Of a DNA stretch of 64,000 nucleotides, positions 53,701 through 64,000 are shown piece by piece. Origin of the DNA: Aplidium turbinatum (Eukaryota; Chordata; Ascidiacea; Aplousobranchia; Polyclinidae); assembly GCA_918807975.1 (NCBI GenBank), contig OU964932.1, positions 7,626,001 through 7,690,000 of the forward strand, in the 5' to 3' direction. The translations under genes were made by a program, and so were the position numbers. Below the pieces are notes generated by a model, which saw only the letters and a program-made list of their open reading frames with translations, made no database searches and was not told the DNA's origin. How positions within the stretch are numbered: the first letter of the stretch is position 1; the number at the start of each line of letters is the position of its first letter.

Positions 53701-56700
53701 CATGCACAATCTGATGATAGCTTTAAAGATAACCTTGAGTATGGGAATCGCAACGACTCTATTACCACCATTGACTTTGATTCTAAGATTAAACCTGACT
53801 TCAATTTGAAGTTAGGTAAGATGTATAATTCAAGTGTATATTCCAAAAAAAGTGTCAAATTTATACGCAACACTCAAAATATCAAGTCGAGCATTCCTAC
53901 CTTACCAGAGTTTGATTTTGAAACCAATTCTTCCATAACAGATAAATCTGCCTGCAAAAATAAGTCTGACACAACACCTGAATTGAATTCACAATCTCAA
54001 CTGACTCAATTAGATTTTGATTTATTTAGGAATCAGTCACTTTGTCCACAAAAGGAACGTACTAAAAATAAATCTTTTCATCGTGAAAATGAAATTGAAC
54101 TTGAACTGAGGGACAAACAACCTCTTGTCGCCAAGTTTAACTCAAATTCAATGGTTGAGACAGACGTAAAGCATGAACTTCATAAAGATCTTTTGAAAAG
54201 AAATGTAACTGATAAAAAGTCGTTTACATCAGCATCCGAATTAGACCTTCAATTTCACTCAGATAAGCTGCCACAGTCCTGTCATGCCAACAGTTCTGGA
54301 ACTGAACTGCTAACTTCTCCACTAAAATCGTATGGAACAAAGAGAAAATTTAACTTTCGTTTTTCCTCAGATACATTATCAAAGGTTTTTGCTGCAACGA
54401 GCAGTCCACCCATGTCTTACAACATCTCTGCAGTCAACACTTGTCTAAATATTGTCAATGATTCTAAAGAGAAACTTAGCTGTTTATCGGATGTTAGAAA
54501 TTCCAATAAAGCATGGTTGAATGACACTGTAGGTACAGATCTTGGTCTCCAATTTGATTGTGATTCTGCGAATACGAGGGAAACTAACATACAATCTGAT
54601 GGTTCTGCAGAAGTTGATACATTATTTCTGTTTAATAGCAAATCCGATTTGGAGGTTCGTTCAAAGTCGAAAATAATATGGAGCACAACTTCCAACTTTA
54701 TGTCAAATATTAAAAATATATCGGATCCCATTTTGAAAACAGCAGCCAAAGTAAAAGACAATACTTCTTTAGAGCGTAACATCAAAAGCAATAGAACCTT
54801 TGACAATAACCAGAACAGCGAAAAGATTCATGACCGTAAACCCGAATCCAACTCTCAATTTCAATCAAAGAAAAGCGATCTTGAGTCAAGTCTAAGCTTT
54901 CAAGTTAACAATCAGTTTTTAGTTAACATTCAAAGCGAAGCTCCAATGGAACTTGTAAACAACGAACTGAATTTTGCCACTAAACACAAACAAGGAGAAT
55001 TTTCAAAATTTGAGAATGCGACAAACTCAAACTGTTTGCTTGACAATCACGAGAAACAAATTCTTACATATAATATTTCATCAGAATATCCTTCTCGTGA
55101 AATCGTGCAGGAAGATCTGTCGGATAACACAACCACCTGTCTCGTGTATTCAACAGAGGAAAATGGTCTACAGTCATCATCAGGAATTATTTACAAAAGA
55201 AATAGAAGTATTGACAATAATAGACAACATTTCAGATTGGAATTAGAAGATCAGATCCATGAAAACCATTTTATTTCACTAATTGATAGTGATAATATTT
55301 TGCAAAAAACTAATTTTTTTCCTTATATAAAACAAGACAATGAATTAGTTATAACTGACAAATGCTATTTGATGTTGGACAAGGAAAAAAACTTTACTGA
55401 ATATGCATTCACAAATAATCAGGATATTGGACATGTTAGACACATATTTTCTCAAAACGTTGTTCAAAAACTTAAAGTTAAATATGGTAATCAGTCTGAT
55501 TCTGCTAGTCAAGAACAGTCCAGTAATATCTTTGATTTCACATCAAAGAATGGCATTGAGTTCACCAATATCGCCAAGAAAACATTCAATCGAAAACATT
55601 CTAACCATCAAAATGTCCAGCTTAATTATAAATGTTCCAATCAATCTCGATTTAAAGAAATGGCCAAACAAAATGAAGCCTTGTCAGATATGCATCCACT
55701 TTGGTTTAACCATACGGAACCAGCAGTTGATGAATGTCATTACAAAGAAGATTCTGGAAAAAATAGTTTTGTTACCAAATTAAGAGTTTCAGATTCAGCA
55801 TTAGATGCGAGTTCTAAAAAATTTGCAAATCAGAGCTTGTCACCAGGAAATACGCTCAATGCAGTGCAATCGATATTCCATATTGGAGAAGGGACTTTTA
55901 CTTCGGTTGAAAAGTATGAGGTTTCTCTTGATACAAAACAAGACAATGGGTCAAACTTCGATGGTCAGTGTGGTTCACTATTTCATCAATCTGAGTATCA
56001 CGAAATTGATAAACATTTGGCGCCAGATAACATAACTTTGTCTAAGATTTCTTCTCGTCCCAACGCAAGGTTAGAGCGAAAGCTTCAGCCCCAGAAATAT
56101 CTGCTCATTCCATCCCAATCGGAATCCCTTCTTCCATCTGATAAGGTTCATGCTAAAGCTGAGCTTAGCGCGTTACCAAACATTATTCTTTCCAAGCCAG
56201 ATAAAGCTGATGCAATGTTGAATGACAAAACTAAAGAAAACAAAAGCACAAAAGTTAAAGATGATTACAGAAAACTATCAACATCTACCTCGGTTGTAGA
56301 TGTTGAAAATGTTTTGGATAAGCAAAATTGTGATCCTTCTTCAGAGGAAGGTAGAGAAACCGTTGAAAGCGCTCACTATGCTACAAATGACATTGCTTTA
56401 ACGAATATACATAATAACGTTTCCAACGTAAATAGTTCTTGTGGTAAAAACAATTATTCAAACCAGATCATGCAAACTAAAACACCAATAGTTCCGCTGA
56501 CAGTTGATGAAGTAAAAGACTTTCAAAATGAAGATAACAGTAGCTTTGATTTACAAACGCCTCCATTCGCCTACCAGGTTGATAATAACACTATATTAGA
56601 ATCCAGCGACAAAAACAACTTTTCTGAAATCTATACTCCTTCCCAGCACATTTCTCATATTTCCCCGGCTGTTAAAGATAACACTATCGTAAATGAAAAT

Positions 56701-59700
56701 ATCAACGTTGTTGAGAATGACAATGAAAGAAATACCCGAAAGATGAAGACTCTTGAAAAAGAGTACAATTTGCAGATGCAAGAAGACTTATCGATGGCCA
56801 ACAGTGCTTATAATGATGCTCTTGATCTTAAACATAAGTTAGCACTTGTCCTAAATGAGTTGAAAACCTTGAAAAAGGAAACTGACGAAGCGTCAACAAA
56901 ACTCATCAATCGTGAAGCCAAAGAAGTTAAACAGCGGCTGAGTGACTTGGAGGAGTTTTTAATTGATTGGAAAATCAAAGAAAGTGCAATAGTGGCTGAT
57001 GCACGGAAAGAAAAAGACGTTCAAAATCACATTCGAAAGCTAGAAGCCGATCTTGAAAGAAGACACAACAATGATTTGTACCAAGCGAAAAATGTTGTTT
57101 TGACTTTGAAGAAACAAATTGATAAATTACAAGGAATCCAACGGAGTTGTAACAAACAACCCGACTTTGATTATAAAGTATTGGTTAAAACACTTCAAAC
57201 TGAAGTTGAAGATAGAAAAAGAATGGATAACTATGCCATGCTTGCAACCGAGAGAGAATCGCAAATAATGCAGATGAAAATAAAGGAATTGGAAAAACAA
57301 TTACAAGATCTTGAATCTGAAAACAAACGCTTTCAGTCTTTCAAAATCGAAGCTGGCGGGTTGAAAGCTCGACTGAATGAGCTGGAGAATGAAGCTACCG
57401 ATCAAAAGCGCAAGGAAGAAAAAATGAACGTCCAGCGACGGATAAAAGAGACGCAGCTACAGGAAAAAATATCTTTTTTGGAAGACGAACTCCAAGCCCT
57501 AAGGAAGGAAGAAGATGCCATTCAAACTGCCCATAAAGAAACCACCGCGCTTAAGGAAACTTTCATACAGTTAGATGTACAAATGAAAGATGTAATTTCC
57601 AAACGTGATACAGCCATGCATGACCGATTTGCTACTTTAGAAGTGGAACTCCAAGAACGTAAAAACACTGAAAAGGAATTGCTTACCAAAACTCAAGAAG
57701 AACTTCAAGAAAAACTTGTGACGTTTGAAAACACTCTTCAAATGAAAACTGTTCAAAATTCTGACAAAAATGCGGCCGAAGTGCAAGATTTAAAAGATCA
57801 AATTAAGCGGCTGGAAGCAGATCTCAAACAGAGTTTTATCTCAAATGACGATTTAGCAGCAAGTACCACTAAACGAGAGAGGGATGTTTTTCATAAGATT
57901 GCAAGCTTAGAAGATGAACTGAGAATACTTACCAGCAGAGAAAGTAAAAAAATATGTGACCCCCAGGAAACACAGGCCATCGTCAATCGAGTCAATGCAC
58001 TAGAAGCTCAACTGAAAGAGGAAGAAGAACCTGCAACTACAAAAATTAGTAAAGAAGATATCCTTTTGGTCCTAAAAGAAGCTGTAATGCAACAAGAAGA
58101 AGAGAGTAAAGAAACGTTACAAGTAATATGGAACACGTCCAAGTTTCAACAAAAATGCAACGTTAATGTGAATACCAAACCTGATCGCGGACAACAAACT
58201 GATTTTTTCAAAGAAAAAGATAATAATCCAGGATCTCCTGAGAGAGGTAAAGCATATTTGATGGATTTTTTATTAATCACAGGATAGCCTATCATGTCGA
58301 TTTCTTCTCAAATCCTAAACGCATGCAGCGTTGTGGTTTTGTAGTTATATTTAAAAGGTGTGCGTAATTGTTATGTGCGTTTGGTAAAAATGTTATTGGA
58401 TTGATATTCGAGAAGTAAAGAAATTATATCAAATATTCAAACGTTACTCAAGATGTAGTCTATGTATAATTTTGATGCGGTTTTGCGATAGCAAGCTGCG
58501 CCTACGCGACTGCCTTCGGTAACACTCAAAATAGTTGAGTTTTTGAATCTTTACGACAATTTAAGAATTGGTTAAAAAGAAGAAGATGTTTTAGCTTATA
58601 ATTAACAAAAAAAGGGTTTATTTTATGGTATTATTTATTTTATATCATCATTCATTTATTTATTTGTCATTTATTTTATGTCTTTATGTCATCGGAAAAT
58701 TGCACTACTTATCTGCAATCATTATTTGTCTACATCCTCATTCCCGTTGTGCTATATCATTCACATTGCGCAACATTTTCTAGCTTCTCAACTGAGCTAT
58801 AGTAAAGGAATAATGGAAAAATTAAGTTCTGATAGAAATATGAAACATGCCTTTAATGGGGAGCCAACTACGACCCCTGATCAAGACGCAAGCCATCATC
58901 TTCCTCATCAAGTAGCTGTGAGTTGGGATGAATCCTTTGAGAAAGAGGAAGAACAGAAATTCTCCTGGGATGAGGAACTGGGTCGTGAGAACGGTACAAA
59001 GTCATACTCTAACTACATAACTAAATAATACAAGAATCTGACACGGATTTCAGGAAGTGGCTAAGCAATGTGCATCCACAGCAATCAATTAGGATATAGT
59101 TTGAGCCAACATCGTGCTACGGCTAGAGCAACCGATGCATACAAGAGCGTAACAGTTATTTGCCGACATTATTCCACATGCATGTGCACCTGAATTGTTT
59201 TTAAGCTTCGGTCTTTCTGTTATTCTAGATAGCCTACATCAAAATATACCTACGTAACGCGTATTTTAATAATGAAAAACACTATTGTGTTATAATGTTT
59301 GGATTCTCGTTTTAATTTTATGGCACAAATGTAAAGTAATTTATTACAACATTTACACTTATTTTATCCCCATAAACTTATAATTGGTGTAAACTTATAA
59401 ATTTTAAAATACTGTAGTGATAAATATGGAAAAAGCTCTACATTCTCTCTGAAAACAGGTCTGCTTGCAGCCAACATAGCCTAACAGCGAACCCTTTATT
59501 ATCAGGAAACCACATGACTACAGCTAGCAACGTAACACAAGAAAAAGTCCAAGGAAATAAAACAGGCATCGCTTTGGATTCGGAGGCAGAAAAAGTTGAA
59601 ACAAGAGAACTAAAGTTGGAGAATCTCACTACCAGGTCACCTCTTGTTAACGAAGATCTTATAGCGCAACTTGCGGAAGATATTTCAGAACCCTCAACCA

Positions 59701-62611
59701 TTAATCTTCATTTAAATCAACCAAGTGAAATAAAGGAAAGAAGCGTATATCTAGCCGATGACGTTTCCACTAATTCATCAAAGCATGAAGGTGACTTGAA
59801 AATTTAATATGAACAGCAATTAATAGTGTCACGGTTAGGTTAATCTTTTACACAAATGACGTAATAACTCGAAATACTCTATACCAGTCACATGCATGGG
59901 CTCCGTTAGAGGGGGGCCGCGGGGGTGATTACCCCCCCACCAATTGGAGTGGGGGGGTAACTAATGCAAAATTACCCCCCCACTAATGTAGAGATAAAAA
60001 TTAAATTTTTAATATTTTTTCTACGTTTGTGTTTTATTGTCATTTTTTATTTTGTTGCACAACTGTTTAGTTTTTTGCTTGATAACTCCGATTGCAAAAC
60101 AACGCAAATATGCAATATAGACCTGCATAATGCTGTGGGAATTGTTCAGGAGCTAAGTAGTTTGCAAAATCAGTCTGGCAAGTTCAAAATCGCCTTGCAG
60201 GAAGAATCCCACCATAGCTTGCACACTTTGTGCAAAACAAGATGACTGACACGTGTACTGGCCTCACCCACCGCTTCAATGGCGAAGAAATTAAAACTCA
60301 CCAAAAGCATAAACAAGTTAGTATCTGGCACAGTCAACGACAGTGCTGTTACAGCGTTGGAACGATATGGCTTCGACGTGACAATTTTGGGCTATGATTT
60401 AAGCCACTTCCATCAGAAGTTTGGGCCGATTAAGTATTTGTGCGATGTTCGAAACAACTTAATGGGACTTGTTATTGTCAAAGAATTTTATGCCAGTGTG
60501 GAAAAACTTGTAAAATTGCTATTGGTCAATGGCCCTTCTTCTGCAGAAGCGGAAAGATCGTTTAGCTCTCTACGCCGCAAAAACATGGCTCCGAAGCACA
60601 ACGACTGCTTCAAGACTCAATTTCATTGCCATGTGCCATGCGCATCAAGTGTATTTGGATGAAATAGTGTTGATGAAATCTGCAAAGAATTTGTTTTACA
60701 ATGCACAAAGATTTAAAGTCTTTGGCAACTTCTGACTGTTTTGCTTAGAATAGAAGCAGAGTGCACACAGTGTTTTGTTTGAGTTGAGGTGTTCGTTTTA
60801 ATCGTTTATAATGTTATTTCTTTGTAGTTTTTGTGAAATTTTGGCACAAGGTATTACCTGGGACTGGGTGTTATGGCATTTTTTGTTTAGTGTTATTTCT
60901 TAGACGGCGCAGATGGTAAGCCTTCCTGTAGTATGGATCAAGATGTCTCCTTATTTTCAATTCTTGTAAAAGTTAATGCATTTTAGCTTCTTTTTTTTTC
61001 TGAGTTGAATGTAGGCCATGACCCTAGATGCTGAAACGTTTCATGTCACTGTGGATGTTATGGCACAGGTTGTCGTGCTGTATTCATGTAATTGTAAATT
61101 AAGTTATAGATTATAGCTTTGACCTTAACGCTTTTGGCCTTTTAAATCTAACCTTTTAGCGTCTGAAGTGCAAAATTTGGAGGACTTGAGCCAAGGAAGA
61201 ATACAGAGAGGGATTTTGTGTACGTCCCCTCTTCCAGTCAAAATTGTCTCAAAACCTCAAAAAAATGTGGCAAATGTTAAAAGGCTTTTGCTCGTGATTT
61301 CAGATTCGTTAAAAGAATTTTTCGATTTTATATCGTGCTGAAAGGCAAAAATGTTGCGCCTTCGGCGCGAAACATGCAGCATAAGACGCTGTATAAGAAA
61401 CTAAAGCTTTCAGTAATGCAAACGGGGTCTGGGGAGCGACCTTCCAGAAGTATATGTGATGCGATAATAATCCAATAAGTCGTTGTCGATGTCAAAACAT
61501 CGTTCTCGCCCCTGCTTAAATTACCCCCCCACTCTCAGGAAGTGTCCGGAGCCCCTGGTCACATGTGTAAACTTTAATAATATGAAAATAAAATTTGCAC
61601 TCAGTTATCAAAGTGTGAGTTAGTTTGACATTGTTCTGTCAAAAACAACCAACAACATCAAGGTTCAACCTTGGAAAATAAATGCTCTAAATCGAGTATC
61701 AATCACATTTAATTAAAAAAATCTCCACCCCATTGTAGATTACCTTCAATAATTTAAAGATTGAAAAGAGAAGGTGATTTTTTTGTTTGAGCAATGAACC
61801 ACTTTCTTTTCGTCATCTTTTAGTTGTGTACCATAAATCAACTCTTCTAATACTGATTACTTCTTGAAAATACATTATTTTTTTCTGAATCAACACACCA
61901 CTTTAATTTTGCATGCTAGATGACTACACAGAAATGACGGAACAAGATCGCCTAACTCATGGCAGTGATTTGCCTGAAGAATTGAGTAATGAATCCACTT
62001 TTGTTGGAGATATGTCATGGGTGCTGTATATCTTTTTTGTTTTTTCAAGACTGTTGCCATATATATTCACTCAAATGATGGTTTAACTGTAGAATATGAC
62101 TGCATTTTGTGATTGCTATTGCAGGCTCGTGCAAGTGTGCAGTTCAAATGTTCTTTATAATTGACTTTGAAGATTTGACTTTTTAGGCAATGATCGACCA
62201 ACCTGTCCCCTATTTCACTCTGCCATAATTTGAAATTAGTCGCTTTCCGTACAATTCATACGACATGTTCAAATATCAATTTTTCAGTCGATAAGCTAGT
62301 TTGCTTATTTATATGATCAGCATGTCACAAAGTGTTGCGACAATGAACACAGTTGCCTTATAATTTTGGAGAAGGAAGTTCTTAAATGTACAAAATCTAT
62401 AATGGTTTTAACATTTAATACTTACAACTACGGCCGCCATCGGTAGTCTAAATGTTAAGTGTAAGATAGTAGCTGGAGATTACACCGAATTTGTTTTCTA
62501 CAGGAAAACCAAAATTTTGTCCACCCAGAGAGCGTCATAACATCCATCATTTTTCTACTTGGCCAGTTGCCTCACGACATCATCTACGCACTTACACCTT
62601 TAGGAATACTG
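46707..62611 (+). CDS. MIA3: TANGO1/MIA3-like ER cargo receptor, 3' end outside window
   Basis: TANGO1 (MIA3) is an ER-exit-site membrane protein whose luminal SH3-like domain engages bulky cargo such as collagen and whose cytosolic part recruits COPII. Nine exons total 8,118 nt, exactly 2,706 codons in one phase. Order: signal peptide (residues 1-20), SH3-like domain (28-116), a very long polar Ser/Asn/Lys-rich luminal region, a coiled coil (about 1950-2400), and two hydrophobic segments at the end (about 2648-2706). The match to MIA-type SH3 domains is clear: CADHECS at the start, FLHLKKGDFVLV, LWGGQVIGNTVWG and FGFFPSAFVKE. The coiled coils and Pro-rich tail expected on the cytosolic side should follow beyond 64000. 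The split between MIA2 and MIA3 is a vertebrate matter; the length and long luminal part favour TANGO1. Confidence 0.9.
46810..48509 (+). other. TANGO1-like intron 1
   Basis: AT-rich; apart from the possible alternative exon at 47494-47555, I see nothing. Confidence 0.4.
47494..47555 (+). other. Possible alternative exon in TANGO1-like intron 1
   Basis: A 62-nt stretch with a good acceptor (ttggacttgcag) and a donor-like aaag|gtgaag. It joins exon 1 in phase as CADHECSGKALHEYNKYR and then SVDISAAKKK. But its end phase does not fit exon 2, and exon 1 joined directly to exon 2 gives the spacing expected for the family. If read through, a stop follows within about 20 codons. It may be a truncating alternative exon or chance. 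Confidence 0.3.
48659..49659 (+). other. TANGO1-like intron 2
   Basis: Holds the fold-back element at 49219-49402; otherwise AT-rich with nothing recognisable. Confidence 0.4.
49219..49402. mobile_element. Small fold-back element (MITE)
   Basis: Arms of about 70 bp pair as reverse complements: attattgcgaccac followed by tatatgggcgagcataac on the left, and the complement on the right (gttatgttcgcccatata, then gtggtcgcaataat). No duplication identified. In the intron between the two SH3-coding exons. Confidence 0.75.
49756..50651 (+). other. TANGO1-like intron 3
   Basis: Non-coding. Nothing recognisable; ends in a good acceptor (ttttctttttcaattaatccag). Confidence 0.4.
50849..51196. mobile_element. 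348-bp fold-back element with 8-bp TSD and telomere-like core
   Basis: Flanked by the perfect duplication ccaatagg (50841-50848 and 51197-51204). Arms of about 110 bp are built of repeated taatttcatcg(c/t)-type units and pair as reverse complements. The centre (about 50968-51072) is a degenerate aaccctaacct/atttaacct array. No gene. In the intron before the giant exon; it ends about 100 bp before the acceptor. Confidence 0.9.
51301..58246 (+). CDS. MIA3: TANGO1-like giant exon: luminal region and coiled coil
   Basis: One uninterrupted exon of 6,946 nt (2,315 codons) between a clean acceptor (tttattgcag) and the donor GAG|GTAAAG. The first roughly 1,800 codons are polar, rich in Ser, Asn, Lys and Asp, and probably disordered. 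They contain a thrice-repeated diverged unit with a PMPYNTSEFSTC-type core at about 52630, 53315 and 54400, followed by a W.N.T.E.DL-type core. Many NxS/NxT sites suggest N-glycosylation in the ER lumen. From about 56740 to 58110 the chain is a long heptad-rich coiled coil (LEDELQALRKEE, IKRLEADLKQ, VNALEAQLKEEEE). Vertebrate MIA3 also has one outsized exon for the luminal part. The end is settled by phase: the downstream in-frame stop at about 58285 would truncate before the membrane segment. Confidence 0.9.
58247..58783 (+). other. TANGO1-like intron 5
   Basis: Non-coding, AT-rich. Nothing recognisable. Confidence 0.4.
58784..62611 (+). CDS. MIA3: TANGO1-like exons 6-9: acidic linker and membrane segments
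   Basis: Exons: 58784-58993, 59506-59790, 61920-62080, 62504-62611. Exon 6 encodes a linker with a doubled motif (VSWDESFEKEEEQ, then FSWDEELGRE). Exon 7 is acidic and polar (LVNEDLIAQLAEDISEP). Exon 8 ends in a hydrophobic stretch, MSWVLYIFFVFSRLLPYIF. Exon 9 holds a second one, SVITSIIFLLGQLPHDIIYA then LTPLGIL. TANGO1 proteins carry an intramembrane hairpin next to the transmembrane helix, and these two segments could be that pair. Acceptors at 58783 and 59505 were chosen by phase among several candidates, so exon 6 and 7 starts are less sure. The gene continues past the donor CTG|GTAAGC at 62612. Confidence 0.8.
58994..59505 (+). other. TANGO1-like intron 6
   Basis: Non-coding. Two other acceptor-like sites (59458 and 59470) lie close to the chosen one but do not keep the phase. 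Confidence 0.4.
59895..61557 (+). mobile_element. Decayed hAT transposon
   Basis: Ends catgggctccg and the complement of caggggctccg, flanked by the perfect 8-bp duplication gtcacatg (59887-59894 and 61558-61565). Both ends carry a run of C or G (gattaccccccc). Inside, on the plus strand, remains of a transposase: LHNAVGIVQELSSLQNQSGK, LHTLCKTR, then VNDSAVTALERYGFDV, and GPSSAEAERSFSSLRR, the hAT dimerisation signature (human-type SATAERSFSALRR). After a frame change, TWLRSTTTASRLNFIAMCHA continues that domain. At least two frame breaks and a lost N-terminal half make it non-autonomous. In TANGO1-like intron 7. Confidence 0.9.
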
Positions 62612-62929
62612 GTAAGCACAAGAACACATTTTTATTTAGCATTGTTTTCCGTGAACCACAATCTTACAACGCTTGTTCCATACAGACTAACTAAGATTAT
62701 ACAGCTAGTTTTCCAACGAAAAGGCCAAACAATGTTAAATTTTTTCAAGTTTCCTATAGCTTGAAAGAGTCCCCTCCACTCCTTTCGGCTTTCAATGCTA
62801 ATCCCAATTAGGAATGTGCTATTTTTAAACATAAATAGGATCGAAAACACTTTTATCGTTTGATAAAAAATCAACCTAACTCTGTGGAGCAACCTAACTC
62901 TGTGGAGCATAGTAGCACTTTGTTTTTGT
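62612..62929 (+). other. TANGO1-like intron 9, left part
   Basis: Non-coding. A short tandem (aacctaactctgtggagc, twice) lies at about 62874-62909. Confidence 0.4.
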
Positions 62930-63240
62930 TTTGTTTTATTATCTTTATCCTGCATTGCGGGAAAGCGGACTTGAGCGCTATGCATCGGTGTACGCCTTCC
63001 GACGTACACCTGACCCACGCTGCAGCCGACGGCAATGTCTGTTTCCGGTTGTCTACTCTACTTATGACTTAAATTTGGTACTACCCATTACTCGAAATCG
63101 ATCACTGGGTAGAGGCAATTATCGTAAAGTTTCTTGCCCAGAGAAACAACAGCAAGTGCGGGTGGCTGGAGTCGAACATGTAGGCTCTCGACTGCGAGCC
63201 CAACGCGCTAACCACTCGGCCCTTGCTGCCGAAGCCGCTT
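62930..63240 (-). mobile_element. tRNA-derived SINE
   Basis: On the minus strand: gggccgagtggttagcgcgt (A-box-like) and tgttcgactcc (B-box-like) in tRNA spacing, then ttgtttctctgggcaagaaac (the SINE core block), a 3' region and an AT-rich end near 62930. The second SINE in the window (28690-28890) has the same order. The cloverleaf is too weak for a working tRNA gene. Confidence 0.72.
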
Positions 63241-64000
63241 TAGCACATTTTGTGATGTTGCTTTGTAGCCTATTGGCAGCACTAAACTTGGTTGTTTAAT
63301 TATTTTAGACCGAAAGCAAAGTTCAACTGTCAGGCATAGGCCACAGGCTAGAATTTAAATTCTAAAGTTACAAACCCAAGCTGCAGTAAAATAACAACTT
63401 GATTTTGAAACAGAGGGATGTCTTGAAAATTTATTCATAATAAAAAAAACTCATAGCTTTCAAGTCTTGGAGTTTTGTTCGTTTACTATCGTAAAACATG
63501 GAAAAATCATATTTGTGAACAGACATTGGTTCAACCAAACGTAGGATTTACTGTAGCCTAGTTACTGTGCATCACATTTTAAAAGGACATCAAACAATAT
63601 CCAGCAACCTAGTTGGTTGAGTGATCCACAATAGTCAATACTGTAGAAAACTCAAGTGCATACTAAAATTGGTGAACAAGCTTTTGAAGTGATTTGTTGA
63701 GCACTGTTTGATCTATTATCAATAGCATAGAATTCATATTTCAATGAATCGACTTATTTTGAAGTCTGGTCACAGTTGATAGGTTTTTGTCAGAAGTATG
63801 TCCCAGGATGAGATTGACTTGATAAATGTTTCTTGCATTTAGGATGAACAAGGCTATAACTTGCTAGCACAGCCTAACAATAGGCTATGCTTACACCACC
63901 AGGATATTTTTCACATAGCCTAAACGTTCACATAGAAAATTTAGCTGTCAGACTTGTTCATAAAGTAATCTAAGCCTTTGAGGTTTCCTAAAAGTGCAAT
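63241..64000 (+). other. TANGO1-like intron 9, right part
   Basis: Non-coding to the window edge. I looked for the next transmembrane or coiled-coil exon and found none. Confidence 0.4.

Noticed and set aside
58247-58287. TANGO1-like protein ending at the stop near 58285
   Set aside because: A good donor at 58247 and four further in-phase exons with membrane segments show that the gene continues.
63170-63240. Minus-strand tRNA gene
   Set aside because: Box-like motifs are present, but the stems do not pair well and the unit continues into a SINE core, so it is a SINE head.

Overview
The window comes from an animal genome: AT-rich, intron-rich and dense in repeats. It holds most of two conserved single-copy animal genes plus a minus-strand gene tail. 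The protein matches and repeat types suggest a marine invertebrate deuterostome, possibly a tunicate. That guess is inference; I see no species-diagnostic sequence.

Layout. 1-2205: a decayed LINE on the minus strand, cut by a small inverted-repeat element. 2542-34065 (+): MED1, a Mediator subunit, 29 exons down to the stop codon. The first roughly 95 codons should lie left of the window. I fixed exon ends by splice sites, reading phase and recall of the vertebrate protein; all phases add up over 5,077 nt. The MED1 introns carry small 9-bp-TSD elements, fold-back elements, a 213-nt palindrome, a 2.65-kb element with inverted minisatellite arms, a hAT-like element of 6.5 kb invaded by a 4.6-kb element with ~520-bp terminal inverted repeats and a FEN1/PIN-like nuclease gene, two SINE/LINE scraps and short hairpin MITEs. 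34533-36624 (-): the last two exons of an unrecognised gene, convergent with MED1, with a hAT element in their intron. 38073-44444 (-): a recent Ty3/gypsy LTR retrotransposon. 46707-62611 (+): the first part of a TANGO1/MIA3-like gene (signal peptide, SH3-like domain, one 6.9-kb exon, luminal coiled coil, hydrophobic segments); its cytosolic part lies right of the window.

The two main genes have unrelated jobs: MED1 links transcription factors to RNA polymerase II in the nucleus; TANGO1 helps load large cargo at ER exit sites. Most non-coding sequence is mobile-element debris, often with clean target-site duplications that date the nesting order. The most unusual item is the nuclease-coding long-TIR transposon at 21452-26015, which shows no DDE transposase I can recognise.
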